Shown: piece by piece, positions 61,085 to 64,000 of the stretch | Position numbering within the stretch: position 1 is the stretch's first letter | Layout of the letters: each line of letters opens with the position of its first letter | NCBI RefSeq assembly: GCF_019192965.1 | Contig: NZ_JAHTKU010000011.1 | Span: 186,001 to 250,000 of the forward strand | Direction: 5' to 3' | DNA length: 64,000 nt | From: Nocardioides daeguensis | GTDB taxonomy: Bacteria > Actinomycetota > Actinomycetes > Propionibacteriales > Nocardioidaceae | The notes under the pieces: model-generated | Databases searched by the model: none | Told to the model about the DNA's origin: nothing | What the model saw: the letters and a program-made list of their open reading frames with translations, nothing else | Translations under genes and position numbers: made by a program

Positions 61085-61207
61085 GTGGCCGACCTGACCG
61101 ACCCCTGTCCGAACTGCGGCACCCTGATGCGGTGGGAGACGTCCCACGAGCGGTGCGACGGCTGCGGCTACATCCGGCCCTGCTGCGAGGGCGCGCCCTG
61201 CCACTGA
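61085..61207 (+). CDS. 40-aa cysteine-rich zinc-ribbon-like peptide
   Basis: The peptide has CPNCGTLMRW near the start, ERCDGCGYIRPCC in the middle and CEGAPCH at the end: eight cysteines (including two CXXC pairs) in 40 residues. Two or more metal sites or a ribbon are likely. GTG 61085 is the start, 6 nt after TACCCT. Too short for usual gene calling, but composition and promoter support it. Function unknown; nucleic-acid or metal binding is inference. Confidence 0.65.
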   Translation: MADLTDPCPNCGTLMRWETSHERCDGCGYIRPCCEGAPCH

Positions 61208-61237
61208 GCCCCGCCGAGGTGTCGGCCAGGCGGCGGC

Positions 61238-62035
61238 TCAGACGTGGCCGCTGAGCTGTGCCAGCCGGGTGGCGAGCCTGTCCACCAAGGCGTTCGCCTG
61301 CTTCGTGGTCAGCTGGGCGCTGTCGCCGACGCTCGACACGGGCAGCACGTCGACTGAGAGCCGGGCACCGCCCGCGAGGGCGCGCAGCTCGTCGACCTTG
61401 TCGCCGAACGGTGACCCGCTGCCGGGGGAGTAGGAGCGGACCACCTCGTCGAGGTCCTCGGCGAACAGGTCCGCCTTGGTCACGGCGATGACCAGCCAGA
61501 CCGGCTTCGGGCGGCGTACGGCCATCGAGGCGATCCGGTGGGCGGTGATCGTCCAGTCCTCGAGCTCGGCGGCCAGCTGGTCGGCCCGCGACGCGGTCGC
61601 CGACCCCGTCGTTCCACCGGCACGCCGGGGCGTCGCGTAGCCGTTGGCCACCACGTGGATCACCCCGTCGACCGGCTCGTCGTGGAACACCTCGTCGAGC
61701 GCACCCAGGCGGGTCGCGGCGTTGTCGCCGGGAACGACGAGGAACCGGAAGCCGTGCAGCCGGCGCGAGCGACGGGTACGGCGCTCCAGCACCGCCGAGC
61801 CCACCTCCGCCGCGTCGGCGGCCGGGCTGCGGCGTGCGAGCCGGTCGGCCAGCTGGGTCTTCCCGACCCCCGTCATCCCCGTCACGGCCACCGTCGGGTA
61901 GCGGCGGCGCAGGGCACGGTTCACCCGCTCGGGCGCGGCGGCCAGCGCGCCGAGCACGCCGGTCGCGACGGTGGCGCTGAGGGCGGCCAGCCCCGGCTTG
62001 GGCAGGACCGGGCGGGAAGGACCACTCGGCGACAC
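61238..62035 (-). CDS. GTPase-like P-loop protein
   Basis: A 265-residue protein: N-terminal hydrophobic stretch (LAALSATVATGVLGALAA) that may touch the membrane; P-loop VAVTGMTGVGKTQLADRLAR; a G3-like VVPGDNA; G4 motif VIAVTKADLFAEDL; and VLPVSSVGDSAQLTTKQANA at the end. Nucleotide binding is clear, GTP preference follows from TKAD. GTG 62035 has GAGGAGG 4 nt upstream. Divergent from the ACT protein. Cellular role unknown. Confidence 0.75.
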   Translation of the reverse strand: MSPSGPSRPVLPKPGLAALSATVATGVLGALAAAPERVNRALRRRYPTVAVTGMTGVGKTQLADRLARRSPAADAAEVGSAVLERRTRRSRRLHGFRFLVVPGDNAATRLGALDEVFHDEPVDGVIHVVANGYATPRRAGGTTGSATASRADQLAAELEDWTITAHRIASMAVRRPKPVWLVIAVTKADLFAEDLDEVVRSYSPGSGSPFGDKVDELRALAGGARLSVDVLPVSSVGDSAQLTTKQANALVDRLATRLAQLSGHV

Positions 62036-62140
62036 GACGCCTCCTCGGGTGCGGACGTTGGGTGCTCCTGAGCCTACGTTCCGCGGCACAGGGCGCCGAG
62101 GGGGTGCCGCGCGGCCCCTTCCTTCTCCTAGCCTCGGTCC

Positions 62141-62689
62141 ATGGCCACCTTCACGCTCACCTGCATCGGCGACGACCGGCCCGGTCTCGTCTCCGACCTC
62201 TCGGCCCGCCTCCACGCGCACGGCGCGAGCTGGAACCGCAGCCAGATGGCGCGGCTGGCCGGGAAGTTCGCCGGGATCCTGCTGCTGGAGGTCCCGGACG
62301 CGCGCGCCGACGAGCTGGTCGCCGAGCTGGCGGACCTGGAGGGCGTCGGCCTGCAGGTGACCCTCGCCCGGACCGACGCCCCGGCCGACGGGCCCGGGCT
62401 CCGGTTCAGCCTGGACCTGCTCGGCGCCGACCGCCCCGGCATCGTCGCCGAGATCTCCGCCGTGCTCGCCCGCGAGCAGGTGAGCATCCGGGACCTGGTC
62501 ACCGACGTCCGGGACGCGCCGATGGCCGGGGGGCACCTGTTCGAGGCGCAGGCGCTGCTCGAGGCACCACTGGGGAGCCGGATCGAGGACCTGCGCGCCA
62601 CCCTCGAGGCGATCGCGGACGAGCTGATGGTCGAGGTGACCCTCTCGGAGTCCGACAGCCCGGACCGGGGCTCGGCTGAGGCGCACTGA
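62141..62689 (+). CDS. ACT-domain protein (GcvR-like)
   Basis: A 182-residue protein of two ACT domains: TLTCIGDDRPGLVSDLSARL (about 4-80) and FSLDLLGADRPGIVAEISAV (about 90-170). It resembles the glycine-cleavage repressor GcvR, which senses amino acids. ATG 62141 is 6 nt after TAGCCT (leaderless). Followed 4 bp later by a membrane protein gene. Confidence 0.87.
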   Translation: MATFTLTCIGDDRPGLVSDLSARLHAHGASWNRSQMARLAGKFAGILLLEVPDARADELVAELADLEGVGLQVTLARTDAPADGPGLRFSLDLLGADRPGIVAEISAVLAREQVSIRDLVTDVRDAPMAGGHLFEAQALLEAPLGSRIEDLRATLEAIADELMVEVTLSESDSPDRGSAEAH

Positions 62690-62693
62690 TCGC

Positions 62694-62963
62694 ATGCCCT
62701 TCTGGTCGCTCCGTCCCGACACCACGCTCGACTGGGCGCTGTGGACGCTCGGGGCCGCGTTCGTGGTGCTGACCGTCATGGTCATCGCGCGTGACACCCG
62801 CGGGCGGAAGGTCACCGGGTGGGACGGCCTGGCCGTGGCGTTCGTCGTGCTCGGCGGACCGGGAGCGGCCTTCCTGTTCCTGTCGGTCTACTGGGTGCTC
62901 GCCGGTCGAGCGGACCGGCGAGCCCGGCGGGCCCGACTCAGCCCGCGAGACGGGGGCGCCTGA
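62694..62963 (+). CDS. small two-span membrane protein
   Basis: An 89-residue protein with spans ALWTLGAAFVVLTVMVIA and GLAVAFVVLGGPGAAFLFLS, and a basic tail (RADRRARRARLSPR). No family is recognised. Only 4 bp after the ACT gene, so likely co-transcribed. ATG 62694. Confidence 0.6.
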   Translation: MPFWSLRPDTTLDWALWTLGAAFVVLTVMVIARDTRGRKVTGWDGLAVAFVVLGGPGAAFLFLSVYWVLAGRADRRARRARLSPRDGGA

Positions 62964-63039
62964 TCTGGGGGCGAGCCCGAGCAACGCTCCCCGCGAGGCC
63001 GATGGCTCCGGCCCGGCTCGTCGCCTCGTGGCGACCGGG

Positions 63040-64000
63040 TCAGGCGAACTGGGTGGCGGTGACGCGCCCGTCCTGGACCTGCCAGCGCTGGTCGAGTCGG
63101 ACGTTGTCGAGCAGCCGACGGTCGTGGGTGACGAGCAGCAGCGCGCCGTCGTACGACTCGAGGGCCTGCTCGAGCTGTTCGATCGCCGGCAGGTCGAGGT
63201 GGTTGGTGGGCTCGTCGAGGACGAGCAGGTTGACCCCGCGGGCCTGCAGGAGCGCCATCGCGGCGCGGGTGCGCTCGCCGGGGGACAGGCGCCCGACGAG
63301 GCTGGTGACCTGGTCGGCCTTGAGGCCGAACTTCGCCAGCAGGGTGCGGACGTCGGCCGGCGCCAGGTCAGGCATGGCGGCCTCGAACGCGGCTCCGAGC
63401 GGCAGGTCGTCGTCCAGGCCGGTGCGGGTCTGGTCGATCTCGCCGATCGCGACCGAGGCGCCGAGGCCCGACCTGCCGGTGGCCGGGGCGAGACGACCGA
63501 GGAGGAGCCGTAGCAGCGTCGTCTTGCCTGCCCCGTTGGGGCCGACGATGCCGATGCGGTCGCCGGCGCTGACCTGGAGCGAGGCCGGTCCGAACGTGAA
63601 GTCGCCGAGTCGGGCGGTGGCCTCGTCGAGCGTGGCGACGACCGAGCTGGACCGCGGCGCCGCGGCGATCGAGAACCGCAGCTCCCACTCCTTGCGCGGC
63701 TCCTCGACCTCCTCCAGGCGCGCGATCCGCGACTCCATCTGCCGAACCTTCTGGGCCTGCTTCTCCGAGGACTCCGACTGCGCCCGCCGTCGGATCTTGT
63801 CGTTGTCGGGGGACTTCCGCATCGCGTTCCGCACGCCCTGCGAGCTCCACTCCCGCTGCACCCGCGCGCGGCTGACCAGGTCGGCCTTCTTGTCGGCGAA
63901 CTCCTCGTAGGCCTCCCGCGCGTGCCGCCGCGCGATGGCCCGCTCCTCCAGGAAGGCGTCGTAGCCGCCGTCGTACACGGCCACCTGGTGCTGGGCGAGG
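63040..64000 (-). CDS. ABC-F family ATPase (5' part beyond window)
   Basis: The visible 319 C-terminal residues are the second half of an ABC-F protein: the linker with coiled coil (RRRAQSESSEKQAQKVRQME), second ATPase with Walker A VGPNGAGKTTLLRLLLG, signature RLSPGERTRAAMALLQ, and Walker B LLVLDEPTNHLDLPAIEQLE. ABC-F proteins act on the ribosome (antibiotic protection or translation factors). The frame stays open past base 64000, so the start and first ATPase lie outside. The stop is 76 bp from the membrane-protein gene. Confidence 0.93.
   Translation of the reverse strand, partial: LAQHQVAVYDGGYDAFLEERAIARRHAREAYEEFADKKADLVSRARVQREWSSQGVRNAMRKSPDNDKIRRRAQSESSEKQAQKVRQMESRIARLEEVEEPRKEWELRFSIAAAPRSSSVVATLDEATARLGDFTFGPASLQVSAGDRIGIVGPNGAGKTTLLRLLLGRLAPATGRSGLGASVAIGEIDQTRTGLDDDLPLGAAFEAAMPDLAPADVRTLLAKFGLKADQVTSLVGRLSPGERTRAAMALLQARGVNLLVLDEPTNHLDLPAIEQLEQALESYDGALLLVTHDRRLLDNVRLDQRWQVQDGRVTATQFA

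Overview
The window looks like a chromosomal segment of a high-GC actinobacterium, most likely of the Nocardioides/Nocardioidaceae type. The evidence is very high GC at third codon positions, frequent GTG starts, many ATGA/GTGA gene overlaps, TANNNT boxes 6-8 nt upstream of starts (leaderless genes), a homodimeric AceE pyruvate dehydrogenase, a DUF3052 protein, and an RNase H/phosphatase fusion of the mycobacterial Rv2228c type. Genus is inference; no rRNA is present. No integrase, transposase, prophage or CRISPR array is visible.

Layout. 1-10.3 kb is housekeeping: the end of a peptidase-like secreted protein, dGTPase, a PucR regulator, an alpha/beta hydrolase, a 104-bp tandem repeat, aceE, DUF3052, an acyl-CoA ligase, an AhpE-like peroxiredoxin and tRNA-Val(TAC). 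10.3-15 kb is a compact signalling module: two short secreted Asp-rich proteins, a soluble Ser/Thr kinase, and a histidine kinase/response regulator pair. Both outer ends carry the same operator-like sequence. 15-17.2 kb holds another acyl-CoA ligase and a hydrolase-like gene.

17.2-59.1 kb is an almost complete aerobic (late cobalt insertion) cobalamin region with three cobalamin riboswitches. Riboswitch 1 leads cobN-cobF-[2Fe-2S protein]-cobQ-cobK. Riboswitch 2 leads cbtB-cbtA-cobD. Riboswitch 3 leads the ten-gene operon cobG-cobH-cobIJ-cobL-cobM-chelatase(I/D)-bluB-cobO-cobB-cobC. Further on are cobU, cobT, cobS and an RNase H/alpha-ribazole-phosphatase-like fusion. Together they cover the corrin ring methylations, ring contraction, amidations, cobalt uptake and insertion, adenosylation, the aminopropanol arm, DMB synthesis and nucleotide loop assembly. 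The uroporphyrinogen-III methyltransferase (cobA), a cobalt(II) reductase and a threonine kinase are not in this window. Lodged between blocks are a QorR/QorB pair and a lipoprotein plus a 3,719-residue secreted multidomain protein with an internal lipase-like domain.

59.1-64 kb holds small genes: a 37-aa membrane peptide, a 2H phosphoesterase, a Gdx guanidinium exporter under a guanidine-III riboswitch, a cold-shock protein, a 40-aa Cys-rich peptide, a GTPase, an ACT-domain protein and the start of an ABC-F gene, cut by the window edge.

The most unusual property is that several different short palindromic repeats sit in and around the cobalamin genes. Some are inserted in frame in the linkers of CobN, CobB and the CobI-CobJ fusion, and a simpler short repeat fills the chelatase linker.
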